64,000 nucleotides of DNA. Source: Mycobacterium sp. (lineage in GTDB: Bacteria > Actinomycetota > Actinomycetes > Mycobacteriales > Mycobacteriaceae). The notes under the pieces were generated by a model. That model saw nothing but the letters and a program-made list of their open reading frames with translations, was not told the origin of the DNA and ran no database searches. Both the position numbers and the translations under genes were made by a program. Of this stretch, positions 20,199 to 28,814 are shown piece after piece. Position 1 is the first letter of the stretch. Every line of letters begins with the position of its first letter. Location: assembly GCA_003987775.1 (NCBI GenBank), contig RXJD01000066.1:1-64000 (forward strand), read 5' to 3'.

Positions 20199-21857
20199 GT
20201 GTCGTTTCTAGCCGTGGCTCCTGACTGGGTCACGTCGGCGGCAGCGGATCTGGAGAACATCGGTTCGGCGCTGGCCGCGGCCAATGCGGCGGCGGCTCTT
20301 CCGACCACGGGGGTCGCGGCCGCCGCGGCTGACGAAGTCTCGGCCGCGATCGCGACCCTGTTCGCCGGGTTCGGCCAGGAATATCAGGCGCTCAATACCC
20401 AGCTCAGCGCATTCCAGCAGCAGTTTGTGCTGTTACTCGGTAGCTCGGCCGGGTCCTATGCGAGCGCGGAGGCGACGGCCGCATCCGTGCTTGACCCCGT
20501 TTTCGGCATTATCAATGCGCCCACCCAGCTGCTGCTGGGACGTCCGCTGATCGGCGACGGGGCAGCAGGCACCGCCGCGTCGCCCAACGGCGGCGCCGGC
20601 GGGTTGCTGTGGGGCAACGGCGGCAATGGTTACTCGCAGACGGTGGCCGGGGCAGGTGGCGCCGGTGGTTCAGCGGGGTTCTTCGGTAATGGCGGGGCCG
20701 GCGGCACGGGTGCCAATGGTGGAGCCGGCGGGGCCGGCGGCAACGGCGGCTGGTTGTTCGGCAACGGCGGCTGGGGCGGCGCGGGCGGCGCGAACGGCGC
20801 AGGCGCGGGGGGAACCGGCGGAGCCGGGGGCGTTGCATATCTGCTGGGCACCGGCGGGAACGGCGGCGCCGGCGGACTTGGCACCCTGGCTACCTACCCT
20901 CTGGGGTACGGCGGCACCGGCGGCCACGGCGGCGCGATCTGGGGCGGCCAGGGCTTCAGCGGTGCCGGCTGGGACGGCAGGACGATCTCTATGCCGACCA
21001 TCATGACCACCGAACCGGTCGTCAATCTCTCCGTCAACGGCTACACCAGCGGTCCGATCCTGGTCGACACCGGATCCGCGGGCCTGGTCATGCAAATGAA
21101 AGACATCGGCGGCCTGCCCGGACTGCTCAAGCTGGGCATCCCGCACGGACTGAACATCAGCGCCTACAGCGGCGGGCTGACTTACCTCTTTGCCAGCTAC
21201 CCCACGTCGGTGGACTTCGGCAACGGTCTCGTGACCGCGCCTACTGCCGTCAATGTCGTCCTGTTCTCGATCCCCACGTCACCATTCGCTATCTCGGCCT
21301 ACTTCACCGAGTTTCTGAAGAACCCATTCGTCACGCCCTTCGACGCGTACTTCGCCTCGGCGGGCGTAGACGGGGTCTGGGGTCTCGGACCGAATGCGGT
21401 GGGACCGGGCCCGACCATTCCGAACCAGTATTTGCCGGGCAACCTCAGCCAGGGCGCGCTCATCGACATGCAAGGCGGGACGCTGCAGTTCGGCCCGAAC
21501 CCGGGAACGCCCAACTTGACGATGACCGGCTCCCCGATCACCACCCTCTGGGTTTCTGTCAACGGCGGACCCCTCCAGGCCGTTCCATCAATCGTGGACT
21601 CCGGGGGCGTGTATGGAACCATGCCGTCATCGGTAATCGGCGGCGCTGGCGCACTGCCCGCAGGCATGATCCGGGTTTATACAGATAGCAGCGGCACGCT
21701 GGACAAGTTGCTCTACGAATACAGCACCAGCAACTACCGCCCCACAGTCATCTCGTCGGGGCTGATGAATACCGGATACCTGCCTTTCTATCGGCAACCG
21801 ATGTACACCAGCTACAGCCCCGGCGGCGTCGGTACCACCATCGCGAACACCCCTTAG
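20199..21857 (+). CDS. PE_PGRS-linked aspartic protease, PecA (PE_PGRS35)-like
   Basis: A 552-residue protein. Residues 1-95 are a PE domain with the YASAE secretion motif at Y87-E91; the usual PE dipeptide is PD at 8-9. GRPLI is at 114-118, then a short PGRS stretch to about residue 260. The C-terminal 290 residues form a pepsin-like aspartic protease with two active-site motifs, VDTGS with Asp290 and VDSGG with Asp467. M. marinum PecA has this layout and cleaves ESX-5-exported PE_PGRS/LipY proteins and itself at the cell surface; the same role is inferred here. GTG at 20199 follows AGGGGG. No partner PPE is adjacent. Confidence 0.93.
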   Translation: MSFLAVAPDWVTSAAADLENIGSALAAANAAAALPTTGVAAAAADEVSAAIATLFAGFGQEYQALNTQLSAFQQQFVLLLGSSAGSYASAEATAASVLDPVFGIINAPTQLLLGRPLIGDGAAGTAASPNGGAGGLLWGNGGNGYSQTVAGAGGAGGSAGFFGNGGAGGTGANGGAGGAGGNGGWLFGNGGWGGAGGANGAGAGGTGGAGGVAYLLGTGGNGGAGGLGTLATYPLGYGGTGGHGGAIWGGQGFSGAGWDGRTISMPTIMTTEPVVNLSVNGYTSGPILVDTGSAGLVMQMKDIGGLPGLLKLGIPHGLNISAYSGGLTYLFASYPTSVDFGNGLVTAPTAVNVVLFSIPTSPFAISAYFTEFLKNPFVTPFDAYFASAGVDGVWGLGPNAVGPGPTIPNQYLPGNLSQGALIDMQGGTLQFGPNPGTPNLTMTGSPITTLWVSVNGGPLQAVPSIVDSGGVYGTMPSSVIGGAGALPAGMIRVYTDSSGTLDKLLYEYSTSNYRPTVISSGLMNTGYLPFYRQPMYTSYSPGGVGTTIANTP

Positions 21858-21921
21858 CCCCAATCCCCCTGCCCCACAGCTAGTTCCACCCCTGTCACCC
21901 CCCGCCGCTAAAGTCGGCCCC

Positions 21922-23082
21922 ATGTTGCAGACGATTGCCGTGCGCGGTTACCGCTCGCTGCGCGACATCGTGCTGCCACTCGGCCAGCTGTCGGTCGTCA
22001 CCGGCGCCAACGGCACCGGCAAGTCGTCGGTGTACCGCGCGCTGCGCCTTCTCGCCGATTGCGGACGCGGCGAAGTCATCGGCTCGCTGGCGCGCGAGGG
22101 CGGTCTGGAATCGGTGCTGTGGGCCGGTCCGGAGCAGCTGGCAGGAGCCCGCAAACAGGGAAAAACCCAGGGCACCACGCGCACTCGCCCACTGTCGCTC
22201 GAACTCGGCTTCGCCGCAGACGATTTCGGCTATCTTGTCGATCTCGGCATACCGCAGATGGCGGGCTACGGTTCGGCCTTCTCCCGCGACCCGGAGATCA
22301 AGCGCGAGGCGATATTCGCAGGCCCGGTGCTGCGGCGCGCCACCACCCTGGTTCGCCGCACCCGGGACTTCGCCGAGGTCAGCTCCGATTCAGGCTTTGA
22401 CGAGCTGAGCCGCACACTGCCGCCCTACCGCAGCGTGCTCACCGAATACGCCCACCCGCAAGCACTTCCAGAACTCGCCGCAGTCCGCGAGCGGCTCCGT
22501 GGCTGGCGGTTCTACGACGGCTTCCGGGTCGACGCCGCCGCCCCGGCCCGCGTTCCGCAGGTGGGCACCCGCACCCCGGTGCTCTCCGACGACGGCAGGG
22601 ATCTGGCCGCGGCGATCCAGACCATCATCGAAGCAGGATTCGACGACCTGAGCCGGATCGTCGCCGAGGCGTTCGACGGCGCCACCGTCGCGGTCGACGT
22701 CAGCAACGGCCTGTTCGATCTTCAGCTACAGCAGCGCGGCATGTTGCGCCCCCTGCGTGCGGCCGAATTATCCGATGGCACACTGCGATTCCTGTTGTGG
22801 GCAGCGGCACTACTCAGCCCGCAACGCCCCTCGCTGATGGTGCTCAACGAACCGGAGACCTCGCTGCACCCGAGCCTGGTCGGCCCGCTGGCCGCGCTGA
22901 TCCGGGTTGCGGCCGAAAATACTCAGGTCGTCGTGGTCACCCATTCGGATGCGCTGCGCACGCTCCTCGACGACGGCTCCGGAGACTCCGTGGAGATCGA
23001 GCTGTACAAGGATTTCGGCGAGACACGGATCACCGGACAGAGTTTGCTGACGACGCCGCCGTGGGACTGGGGCAAACGCTGA
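21922..23082 (+). CDS. AAA family ATPase (RecF/OLD-like, AAA_15/21 type)
   Basis: A 386-residue stand-alone ABC-type ATPase. The N-terminus has the typical IAVRGYRSLRDIVLPLG, then Walker A GANGTGKS at residues 28-35. The signature region reads LSDGTLRFLLWAAALL, Walker B is LMVLNEPETSLHP and the switch histidine is in VVVTHSDAL. It lacks the long coiled coil of SMC/RecN and the TOPRIM nuclease domain of OLD proteins. The cellular role of such single-gene ATPases is unknown; they are often compared with DNA-repair or defence ATPases. No nuclease or toxin partner adjoins it: upstream is the PE protease, downstream a tetR gene. Confidence 0.85.
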   Translation: MLQTIAVRGYRSLRDIVLPLGQLSVVTGANGTGKSSVYRALRLLADCGRGEVIGSLAREGGLESVLWAGPEQLAGARKQGKTQGTTRTRPLSLELGFAADDFGYLVDLGIPQMAGYGSAFSRDPEIKREAIFAGPVLRRATTLVRRTRDFAEVSSDSGFDELSRTLPPYRSVLTEYAHPQALPELAAVRERLRGWRFYDGFRVDAAAPARVPQVGTRTPVLSDDGRDLAAAIQTIIEAGFDDLSRIVAEAFDGATVAVDVSNGLFDLQLQQRGMLRPLRAAELSDGTLRFLLWAAALLSPQRPSLMVLNEPETSLHPSLVGPLAALIRVAAENTQVVVVTHSDALRTLLDDGSGDSVEIELYKDFGETRITGQSLLTTPPWDWGKR

Positions 23083-23110
23083 GCCAGAGTGGCCTGCGCC
23101 TCGTTATGCG

Positions 23111-23132
23111 TGCAAAGTGTGCAGTTTGTGCA
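23111..23132. promoter_or_regulatory. two overlapping TGCA-N5-TGCA motifs before tetR
   Basis: Bases 23111-23123 read TGCA-AAGTG-TGCA and bases 23120-23132 read TGCA-GTTTG-TGCA; they share the middle TGCA. The same spacing and a G at the fifth spacer base occur in the 27-bp palindrome before mmpS. They lie 12 bp before the tetR ATG, so binding there would block tetR expression (autoregulation). Confidence 0.6.
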
Positions 23133-23143
23133 AATATGAGGAC

Positions 23144-23752
23144 ATGGCGAATCCAATGGGCCTGCGCGAGCGTCGCCGCCGCCAGACCAGCGCGGACATC
23201 CGCGGAGCCGCCGTGCGCCTGGCGCAAGCACGCGGTTGGGACAAGGTCACCATCGAGGAGATCTGCGTGCAGGCGGGCATCTCGACCCGCACATTCTTCA
23301 ACTACTTCCCCAACAAGGAAGCGGCCATCGCGTACGGCCCCTCGGACCTGCCCCCCGAGTTGGCCGAGGAGTTCGTCGCCGCCGGCCCCGCGCCGTTGTC
23401 GGTGGTCCTGGCGGATCTGATCACGCTGGCCGGACACCATCTGCGCGACATGCCCCCGCAGCGCGAGCAGGCCGTCTGCATGTTGGACCTGGCCAAGACC
23501 ACACCGGCGGTGCTGGCAGCGTTCCTTGCCGACCTGGAGCGCTTCCAGAGCCAGCTGACCGAAATCGTCGCCAAGCGCCAGGGCCTGCCGTCCGACGATG
23601 AGATCCCGGCGCTGATCTCCGCACTGGCGCTGACGGCCGTGCGTTCGGGCATCGAGCGGTGGTCGAGTGGCGAACCCGAGGACGCCGACGACACGCCGAT
23701 GCCTTACGTCGAGCGGGCCGCGGCGCTGGTCAACAGCATTTTCAGCAAGTGA
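23144..23752 (+). CDS. TetR family regulator of the mmpS-mmpL locus
   Basis: A 202-residue TetR repressor. The N-terminal DNA-binding domain (about residues 10-55) contains VTIEEICVQAGISTRTFFNY, the usual helix-turn-helix and following tyrosine. The C-terminal ligand domain is not diagnostic. The ATG at 23144 follows GAGG directly. It lies upstream of mmpS and mmpL on the same strand, and the TGCA-N5-TGCA motifs before its own start and before mmpS strongly suggest it represses both. Inducing ligands are unknown; other mycobacterial mmpS/L loci are controlled in the same way by TetR or MarR proteins. Confidence 0.9.
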   Translation: MANPMGLRERRRRQTSADIRGAAVRLAQARGWDKVTIEEICVQAGISTRTFFNYFPNKEAAIAYGPSDLPPELAEEFVAAGPAPLSVVLADLITLAGHHLRDMPPQREQAVCMLDLAKTTPAVLAAFLADLERFQSQLTEIVAKRQGLPSDDEIPALISALALTAVRSGIERWSSGEPEDADDTPMPYVERAAALVNSIFSK

Positions 23753-23780
23753 TCGGCGTGACCGAAAACACATAAACTTG

Positions 23781-23807
23781 CATGATCTGCAAAAAGTGCA
23801 GATCATG
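23781..23807. promoter_or_regulatory. 27-bp palindromic operator candidate before mmpS
   Basis: Perfect 11-base arms CATGATCTGCA (23781-23791) and TGCAGATCATG (23797-23807) around AAAAG. The centre is TGCA-N5-TGCA, as in the two motifs before tetR. It is 28 bp after the tetR stop and 172 bp before the mmpS start. No T-run follows, so an operator is more likely than a terminator. Confidence 0.65.
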
Positions 23808-23979
23808 TATTCATGGTCCGGCGGCGGAACACGATTATGCCTCGGTTGATCGAGACATCCGCCCGCTTCACGTCGGGCCGTTTTGGTCTGCAAGGGGCAC
23901 AGTTCAGCCTCAAACCTCTTGCATTCCAACGCAACACGACTCAGCAGATCGGATCACCCGGCCCAGAAGGGATCGCGTA

Positions 23980-24414
23980 GTGCAGATGGCGAGATTGGTG
24001 CGTAACGCCTGGTTGCCGCTGTTGATCGTGGCCGTGGTGGCGATCGGCGGGTTCACCGTGCACCGGGTCAAGTCGTTCTTCACCGCCGAGAACGCGGACA
24101 CGCTGACCAGCCCGAAGGTGGACGACTCGAAGCCGTTCAAGCCCAAGGTGGTCAAGTACGAGATCTTCGGTTCGGCGACAACCGCCAACGTGAACTATCT
24201 GGATCTCAGTGCCGAACCGCGGCGCCTGGACGACGCGCCGCTGCCGTGGACGCTGGTGCTCAGCACCACCGCCCCGTCGGTGTTTCCCAACATCTCCGCA
24301 CAGAGCGACGGTGACTACCTCGGCTGTCGCATCACCGTCGACGACGAAATCAAGGACGAGAAAATTTCCAACGGCGTGCACGCCCTGACATCCTGCTTGG
24401 TGAAATCAGCATGA
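23980..24414 (+). CDS. MmpS family membrane-anchored accessory protein
   Basis: A 144-residue MmpS protein: one membrane helix near the N-terminus ([20 protein letters not shown]) followed by a soluble extracytoplasmic domain with [19 protein letters not shown], typical of MmpS4/MmpS5. MmpS proteins assist the MmpL transporter in exporting siderophores or surface lipids. GTG at 23980 lies eight bases after GAAGGG; the ATG two codons later is an alternative with poorer spacing. Its stop overlaps the mmpL start (ATGA), so the two are translationally coupled. Confidence 0.93.
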   Translation: MQMARLVRNAWLPLLIVAVVAIGGFTVHRVKSFFTAENADTLTSPKVDDSKPFKPKVVKYEIFGSATTANVNYLDLSAEPRRLDDAPLPWTLVLSTTAPSVFPNISAQSDGDYLGCRITVDDEIKDEKISNGVHALTSCLVKSA

Positions 24415-27326
24415 GCACGACCCTCGAAGACCGACGGCCCGACAACGCCGACACCGCCCCGATCCCGAAACACGCCGCGCGTCCGGCGATTCCGCGTTTC
24501 CTGCGGAAATTCGCGGTGCCGGTCATCATCGGCTGGATAGCGCTGATTGCCGTCCTCAACACGGTGGTCCCGCAGCTCGACGAGGTCGGCAAGATGCGCT
24601 CGGTCTCGATGAGCCCCGACGACGCGCAATCGGTGATCGCCACCAAGCGCGTCGGCGAAGTGTTCAAGGAGTACAAGTCCAACAGCTCGGTGATGATCGT
24701 GCTGGAGGGCCAGAACGCGCTCGGCGCCGATGCACACGCGTACTACGACGAGATCGTCCGCAAACTCGAGGCCGACAAACAACACGTCGAGCACGTCCAG
24801 GACTTCTGGAGCGACCCGCTCACCGGGGCCGGCGCCCAGAGCAACGACGGCAAGGCCGCCTACGTGCAGGTCTATCTCGTCGGAAACATGGGCGAGACGA
24901 AGGCCAACGACTCGGTCGAGGCCGTTCAGCACATCGTCGACAGCGCCAAGCCGCCCAACGGGGTCAAGGCGTACGTCACCGGACCCTCGGCACTCGAAGC
25001 CGACCAGCACCTCGCCGGTGACCGCAGCCTGCAGCTGATCACCATGGCGACATTCGTCGTCATCATCGCGATGTTGCTGTTGGTGTACCGCTCCATCATC
25101 ACGGTGCTGCTCACGCTGGGCATGGTGGTGTTCGAACTGGCCGCCGCACGCGGTGTGGTCGCCTTCCTGGGCTACCACCAGGTCATCGGGCTGTCGACGT
25201 TCGCCACAAACCTGTTGGTCACCCTGGCCATTGCCGCCGCCACCGACTACGCGATCTTCCTCATCGGTCGATATCAGGAAGCCAGGGCCGTCGGCGAATC
25301 GCGAGAAGACGCGTACTACACCATGTTCCACGGCACGGCCCACGTCGTGCTGGGGTCCGGCATGACCATCGCCGGCGCCACCTTCTGCCTGCACTTCACC
25401 AACCTGCCGTACTTCCAGTCGCTCGGGATCCCGCTGGCAATCGGCATGGTCGTGGTGGTGCTCGCGGCCCTGACACTCGGCCCTGCGGTCATCTCTGTCG
25501 CATCACGCTTTCGGCAGACCCTGGAGCCCAAGCGTGCGCAGCGAATTCGCGGTTGGCGCAAGATCGGCGCCGCCGTCGTGCGGTGGCCCGGCCCGATCCT
25601 GGTCGTGACGATCGGCATCGCGCTCATCGGTCTGCTGACGCTGCCGGGTTACCGGACCAACTACAACGACCGCAACTACCTACCCGCCGATCTGCCGGCC
25701 AACGCCGGCTACGCGGCCGCCGACCGGCACTTCTCCAAGGCCCGGATGAATCCCGAGCTGCTGATGATCGAAAGCGATCACGACCTGCGCAACTCCGCGG
25801 ACTTCCTGGTCATCGACAAGATCGCCAAGGCCATCTTCCGGGTGCCCGGCATCAGCCGCGTGCAGGCCATCACCCGGCCCGAGGGCAAGCCGATCGAGCA
25901 CACCTCGATCCCGTTCCAGATCAGCATGCAGGGCGTCTCCCAGCAGATGACGCAGAAGTATCAGGAAGATCAGATCGCCGACATGCTCAAGCAGTCGGAT
26001 GAGATGCAGACGACGATCAACAGCATGGAGCAGATGCAGAGCATCACCACGCAGATGGCCGCCGACATGCATGTGATGGTCGGCAAGATGCACGCGATGA
26101 CCATCGACGTCGCCGAATTGCGGGACCACATGGCCGATTTCGAGGACTTCTTCCGGCCGATCCGGTCCTACTTCTACTGGGAGAAGCACTGCTACGACAT
26201 CCCCGTGTGCTTCTCGCTGCGGTCGGTGTTCGACGCTCTCGACGGCGTCGACACGATGACCGACGACATCCAGAGCCTGCTGCCGGTGATGGATCACCTC
26301 GACACGCTGATGCCGAAGATGGTGGCGCTGATGCCCGAGATGATCCAGAACATGAAGAACATGAAAACCATGATGCTGACCATGTATTCGACCCAGAAGG
26401 GTCTGCTGGAACAGCAGCAGCGGGCGCAGCGCGACTCCTCTGCCATGGGCCGGGCCTTCGACGCGTCCCGCAACGACGACTCGTTCTATCTGCCGCCGGA
26501 GACGTTCGACAACCCCGAGTTCAAGATGGGTATGAAGAACTTCATCTCGCCCGACGGCCACGCGGTGCGCTTCATCATCAGTCACGACGGCGATCCGATG
26601 TCCGCGGAAGGCATTTCGCATATCGACGCGATCAAGAAGGCGACCTACGAGGCGCTGAAGGGCACGCCGATGGAGGGCTCCAAGATCCTCCTCGGCGGCA
26701 CCGCGGCCACCTTCAAGGACATGCAGGAAGGCAGCAACTACGACCTGCTGATCGCCGGAATCGCGTCCATGTGCCTGATCTTCATCATCATGCTGGTCCT
26801 GACCCGAAGCGTGGTGGCCTCGGCGGTGATCGTGGGCACCGTATTGCTCTCGCTCGGTGCGTCTTTCGGGCTTTCGGTGCTCATCTGGCAACACCTGATC
26901 GGCATCGAGCTGCACTGGATGGTGCTGGCGATGTCGGTGATCATCCTGCTGGCGGTCGGCGCGGACTACAACCTGCTGCTGGTGTCCCGGTTCAAGGAGG
27001 AAATCCATGCCGGCCTGAACACCGGCATCATCCGGGCCATGGGTGGCACCGGGTCCGTGGTCACCTCGGCGGGGCTGGTGTTCGCCTTCACGATGATGAC
27101 GATGGCGGTCAGCGAGCTCATCGTGATCGGGCAGGTGGGCACGACCATCGGTCTGGGTCTGCTGTTCGACACCCTCATCGTGCGGTCACTGATGACGCCT
27201 TCGATCGCGGCCCTGTTGGGTAAGTGGTTCTGGTGGCCGCAGCGGGTCCGGCAGCGCCCGAAGCCCTCCCCCTGGCCTACTCCCGCGGCGGACCAGGCCA
27301 AGACGGAGTCACTGACCTCGGTCTGA
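24411..27326 (+). CDS. MmpL family RND transporter (MmpL4/5-like)
   Basis: A 971-residue RND-superfamily exporter with about eleven or twelve membrane helices. Two transport cores are seen: [16 protein letters not shown] around residue 280 and [16 protein letters not shown] near residue 855. Between helices 7 and 8 is a long Met/Gln-rich region with predicted coiled coils (about residues 520-680, including [16 protein letters not shown]), which marks the MmpL4/MmpL5 siderophore and glycolipid class rather than MmpL3 or MmpL7. A pair of cysteines flanks CYDIPVC in this region. The four-base overlap with mmpS and the tetR upstream complete the module. Cargo is not deducible from sequence. Confidence 0.96.
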   Translation: MSTTLEDRRPDNADTAPIPKHAARPAIPRFLRKFAVPVIIGWIALIAVLNTVVPQLDEVGKMRSVSMSPDDAQSVIATKRVGEVFKEYKSNSSVMIVLEGQNALGADAHAYYDEIVRKLEADKQHVEHVQDFWSDPLTGAGAQSNDGKAAYVQVYLVGNMGETKANDSVEAVQHIVDSAKPPNGVKAYVTGPSALEADQHLAGDRSLQLITMATFVVIIAMLLLVYRSIITVLLTLGMVVFELAAARGVVAFLGYHQVIGLSTFATNLLVTLAIAAATDYAIFLIGRYQEARAVGESREDAYYTMFHGTAHVVLGSGMTIAGATFCLHFTNLPYFQSLGIPLAIGMVVVVLAALTLGPAVISVASRFRQTLEPKRAQRIRGWRKIGAAVVRWPGPILVVTIGIALIGLLTLPGYRTNYNDRNYLPADLPANAGYAAADRHFSKARMNPELLMIESDHDLRNSADFLVIDKIAKAIFRVPGISRVQAITRPEGKPIEHTSIPFQISMQGVSQQMTQKYQEDQIADMLKQSDEMQTTINSMEQMQSITTQMAADMHVMVGKMHAMTIDVAELRDHMADFEDFFRPIRSYFYWEKHCYDIPVCFSLRSVFDALDGVDTMTDDIQSLLPVMDHLDTLMPKMVALMPEMIQNMKNMKTMMLTMYSTQKGLLEQQQRAQRDSSAMGRAFDASRNDDSFYLPPETFDNPEFKMGMKNFISPDGHAVRFIISHDGDPMSAEGISHIDAIKKATYEALKGTPMEGSKILLGGTAATFKDMQEGSNYDLLIAGIASMCLIFIIMLVLTRSVVASAVIVGTVLLSLGASFGLSVLIWQHLIGIELHWMVLAMSVIILLAVGADYNLLLVSRFKEEIHAGLNTGIIRAMGGTGSVVTSAGLVFAFTMMTMAVSELIVIGQVGTTIGLGLLFDTLIVRSLMTPSIAALLGKWFWWPQRVRQRPKPSPWPTPAADQAKTESLTSV

Positions 27327-27389
27327 CGCCGAGTGCGAATTCTGCGACGCTTCGCCGGCGCGTCGCGTAGTGGAATTCACAGTCGGCGT

Positions 27390-27457
27390 GGGGTGACGTG
27401 GACGACCGGGGTGACGAGGACGCGCGGGGTGACGACGCGCGGGGTGACGAGGACCCA
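27390..27457. repeat. short degenerate tandem repeat, GGGGTGACG units
   Basis: Four units of 18, 18, 15 and 17 bases, each beginning GGGGTGACG, lie at 27390, 27408, 27426 and 27441 in the gap between mmpL and the next convergent gene. Probably a microsatellite-like repeat. Confidence 0.8.
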
Positions 27458-27479
27458 GCAGCGACGACGGCGGTAGCGC

Positions 27480-28346
27480 TCAGCCGACGATGTCGAACAG
27501 CGCCGCTGCCGAGGTGACGGCCTTGTCGCCATTGCCCTCGTCGTGCAGCAGCATCCGCACCCCGACGCGTCCGGGCCCGCCGGGGTGGGCCGAACCCTCC
27601 ACCCGGAACGGACCCACCTTTCCGCGGGACATGAACATCACGTGCCAGCTGGTGACCTGCAGCCGGCGTGTCCCGGCAACCCGGGCGGCGAGGTCGGTCG
27701 CCGCGGTCTCCAGCACCACGTGTTGCGGCCCGATATGTAGGGCCGCGTCGGGTGAGGCGTATTCGGCGCTCAACGCGGGCAGCACCCAGTGCCCGTCGTC
27801 GCGCCTGGCAGCCCCGAACGCCTGCCACAACGGCGGCAGATCCGGGGAGTCCTCGATCACCAGCTCGGTGCCCGAAACATCCATCCGGTCAAGCCCTTCC
27901 GGCGGGACACCGATGATCGCGCCCTGGCCCTCGTTGAAGGCGATGACCCGGTCGGGATTGTCGGCGTCGACGATCTTGCACCGCCCGTAGCCCATCGTGC
28001 GGCCCTGGTGGACGATGCCCGAATCGACGATCTCGATCCGGCTGACGTCGTAGCCGGGGTCGACGATCTGCACCGACGCGATCACCGGGTTGGGCACCGC
28101 CACCATGTCGGTCTGACAGCCTTCCGGCGATGAGATGGCAAGCGGGGCAACCATGATGCCGCCGGCTTCGTTACGCATATCGCGGCGGATCACCACCGTG
28201 TTGTCCATCTCGCCGAGGTTCATCGACGAGTGGTTGCGCCCGATGTACCGGTAACTGAGCAGGCCGGTCCAACGCCGGTACAACTCATCCCGGTAGGCGT
28301 CTGCATCGCCCAGCAACTCCCGGATGTCGCGCGGTTGGCCACTCAT
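27480..28346 (-). CDS. hotdog-fold thioesterase-like protein, hypothetical
   Basis: A 288-residue protein whose central part (VASVQIVDPGYDVSRIEIVD-like, then GRTMGYGRCKIVD) has the strand pattern of PaaI/YbgC hotdog thioesterases, and a second similar half follows (LALHIGPQHVVLETAATD-like to VTSWHVMFMSRGKVGPF). I infer a double-hotdog protein acting on CoA thioesters; the catalytic residues are not certain. The stop lies near a tandem repeat. Its start overlaps the stop of the DUF1801 gene upstream (ATGA), so the two form an operon. Confidence 0.6.
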   Translation of the reverse strand: MSGQPRDIRELLGDADAYRDELYRRWTGLLSYRYIGRNHSSMNLGEMDNTVVIRRDMRNEAGGIMVAPLAISSPEGCQTDMVAVPNPVIASVQIVDPGYDVSRIEIVDSGIVHQGRTMGYGRCKIVDADNPDRVIAFNEGQGAIIGVPPEGLDRMDVSGTELVIEDSPDLPPLWQAFGAARRDDGHWVLPALSAEYASPDAALHIGPQHVVLETAATDLAARVAGTRRLQVTSWHVMFMSRGKVGPFRVEGSAHPGGPGRVGVRMLLHDEGNGDKAVTSAAALFDIVG

Positions 28347-28723
28347 TTTCCGGACTTCTTCGCCTCATTGAGCGCCACCGCGTCTCGGATGAGCGCCTTC
28401 AGCGCCTCGTCATCGATCGCGTCTTCCTCACGAATGTCAATGGCACGACGGGTGTTTCCGTCCAGACTCGAGTTGAACAGGCCGGACGGGTCCGGCAACG
28501 ACGCGCCTTTGGCGAAGGTCACCTTGACCACATTCTTGTACGTCTCGCCGGTGCAGATCATTCCGTCGTGGTACCACACCGGGACTCCCCGCCATTTCCA
28601 CTCTTCGACGACGTCGGGGTCGGCATCGTGGATCAATTCCCGGATGTGTGCCAGTGTCCCGCCGCGCCAGTCATCCAGTTCCGCGATACGCGCGTCAATC
28701 ATCTTCGACGGTGAATCGGCCAC
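28343..28723 (-). CDS. DUF1801 domain protein
   Basis: A 126-residue protein with the DUF1801 (YdhG-like) pattern: IRELIHDADPDVVEEWKWRG, PVWYHDGMICTGETYKNVVK and TFAKGASLPDP. The fold is frataxin-like in solved relatives, and function is unknown. It is the first gene of a two-gene operon with the hotdog protein, overlapping by four bases. It is divergent from the molybdopterin oxidoreductase gene, 91 bp away. Confidence 0.88.
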   Translation of the reverse strand: MADSPSKMIDARIAELDDWRGGTLAHIRELIHDADPDVVEEWKWRGVPVWYHDGMICTGETYKNVVKVTFAKGASLPDPSGLFNSSLDGNTRRAIDIREEDAIDDEALKALIRDAVALNEAKKSGK

Positions 28724-28814
28724 GTCATCCCCCTCGGCATGCGATACAGTTTCAGGCGAGATTGTAACGGCGGTAATGCCCTACGGAAACGGACGGGAGG
28801 GTGACGCTCCGAGC

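Noticed and set aside
25680..27008. 442-codon minus-strand frame opposite mmpL
   Set aside because: Shadow of a well-defined RND transporter gene; histidine/arginine-rich and without motifs.
27390..27457. Possible CRISPR array
   Set aside because: Units of 15-18 bp without spacers; a simple degenerate tandem repeat.
28230..28814. N-terminal extension of the molybdopterin oxidoreductase
   Set aside because: It runs antisense through two supported genes; the family N-terminus begins near 28815.
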